This document shows, one piece after another, positions 4,854-5,670 of a stretch of 5,670 nt of DNA. The DNA comes from an uncultured Bacilli bacterium (GTDB taxonomy: Bacteria > Bacillota_I > Bacilli_A > RF39 > UBA660). The notes beneath the pieces were generated by a model, which did not search any database, was not told the origin of the DNA, and saw nothing but the letters and a program-made list of their open reading frames with translations. The stretch is from positions 1-5,670 of the forward strand of contig CAJUQG010000036.1 in assembly GCA_910588025.1 (NCBI GenBank). The letters are read 5' to 3'. A program made the position numbers and the translations under genes. The first letter of the stretch is position 1. Each line of letters starts with the position of its first letter.

Positions 4854-5670
4854 CTAATAGTTCTCAAAAAAATAGCCAATTAATTCGAGCTCTCGAAACA
4901 AATTATTTCGATATTCAGCAAGTTCATTTGAGATATCTAACCAAATATCACACAATTCTTCTACATCAATTATAGAGAGCGGTTCTTCTATGATTGACTC
5001 ATATTTAAAAAAACTTTTTTCATCAAAATCAGCTTTGTTCCATATTGTTATACCTCTAATTTCTAAAGGTGCTAATTCAAATAATTCATCATTAATATTT
5101 ATATTTTTTAATTGGTAATGTTCTATAGTTTCTATATTGCGCTTTTTCCTTGATCTATTTATCTTTTCTAATTTTTCATCATAAACATCTAGTTTTTTTA
5201 TAATATTTTTAGTGTTTTCTTCTCCTAAATATTTTGTACAAAAACAACCTACCATGATACAGTCTTTGCTTTTTAGGGTTTTACTGACAAAGCGTTCTAC
5301 AATTTTTCGTTCTTGTATGCATTCCATTTCATCATCACCATAGCAAAAGATATTTGTAAGAATTATTCTTAAGTCCTTTTTTTTAATAACGATAGGATGC
5401 TCTTTTATATCTTTCTGTTCTGTTTTTAATTTTTGAAGTTGCTTACAAAATTCTATTTCTTCTAATTCTTTTTCTATTATTTCTTTTCGACTTTTTTCTT
5501 GGAATATATGTGATTCTCTTAAATTTAATTCATGGTATAAATCTACTAGATTTGTCAGATGCTCATACTCATAATATGGTGTTCCCCAAAATCTTGTATT
5601 GGGTATATATTCATCTTGAGGAACACTCAAATTATAGTTTCCAAGATATATCATTTCCTCTGGTATTTTT
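4854..5670 (-). CDS. Hypothetical protein, 5' end outside the window
   Basis: At least 271 residues. The first visible methionine (5654) would give 266 residues, but AGAGGAA touches that ATG, which is too close for a ribosome site. The same frame stays open to the window edge, reading KIPEE just before it, so the gene very probably starts beyond 5670. The protein is soluble. It has Tyr-rich sequence around WGTPYYEYEHL, a strongly charged helical stretch (EIIEKELEEIEFC region, likely coiled coil), a short cysteine-containing middle (IFCYGDDEMEC and MVGCFCTKYLG), a basic KINRSRKKRNIE segment, and an acidic aromatic C-terminus (LELIGYFFENY). I do not recognise the family. By position it heads the visible array and may be another immunity protein or an effector-linked gene; no catalytic motif is evident. 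Confidence 0.65.
   Translation of the reverse strand, partial: KIPEEMIYLGNYNLSVPQDEYIPNTRFWGTPYYEYEHLTNLVDLYHELNLRESHIFQEKSRKEIIEKELEEIEFCKQLQKLKTEQKDIKEHPIVIKKKDLRIILTNIFCYGDDEMECIQERKIVERFVSKTLKSKDCIMVGCFCTKYLGEENTKNIIKKLDVYDEKLEKINRSRKKRNIETIEHYQLKNININDELFELAPLEIRGITIWNKADFDEKSFFKYESIIEEPLSIIDVEELCDIWLDISNELAEYRNNLFRELELIGYFFENY

Overview
The window is very AT-rich DNA (roughly a quarter G+C by eye) in which every gene lies on the minus strand, with purine-rich Shine-Dalgarno sites. This base composition fits a Fusobacteriota member (Fusobacterium or Leptotrichia type) or a low-GC Firmicute. Nothing here, such as an rRNA or housekeeping gene, decides between them. There is no tRNA, transposase, integrase or CRISPR array.

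In transcription order, from high to low coordinates, the genes are: A (4854-5670, cut by the window edge); B (4168-4725); C (3356-4081); D (2908-3222); E (2231-2707); F (1765-2079); G (1563-1736, a 57-codon frame); H (1010-1546); and I (136-864). A hairpin followed by a T-run at about 11-52 could end the unit. Six genes form three paralogue pairs: B/H (38 of 80 residues identical in the core), C/I (nearly identical) and D/F (shared ends, divergent middle). The adjacent pair B-C is repeated in the same order as H-I.

Most intergenic gaps hold short, start-less or frame-broken coding remnants. They lie at 24-134, 886-995, 2117-2215, 2813-2887 and 3270-3320, and possibly 1563-1736. The simplest reading is an immunity-gene array of a polymorphic-toxin (contact-dependent inhibition type) locus: small cytoplasmic proteins, no signal peptides, paralogous repeats, one strand, decayed fragments between genes. 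E resembles the DUF2691 family, and C/I have a W-x-DGD-x-F opening faintly like Imm26. No toxin gene is visible, so the immunity role is inferred from layout.

The strongest direct observation is a 562-bp block (285-846 and 3505-4066) that is identical base for base between I and C. The adjoining 149 bp of the same genes are only about 81% identical, and the neighbouring pair B/H is far more diverged. This points to recent gene conversion inside an old duplication.
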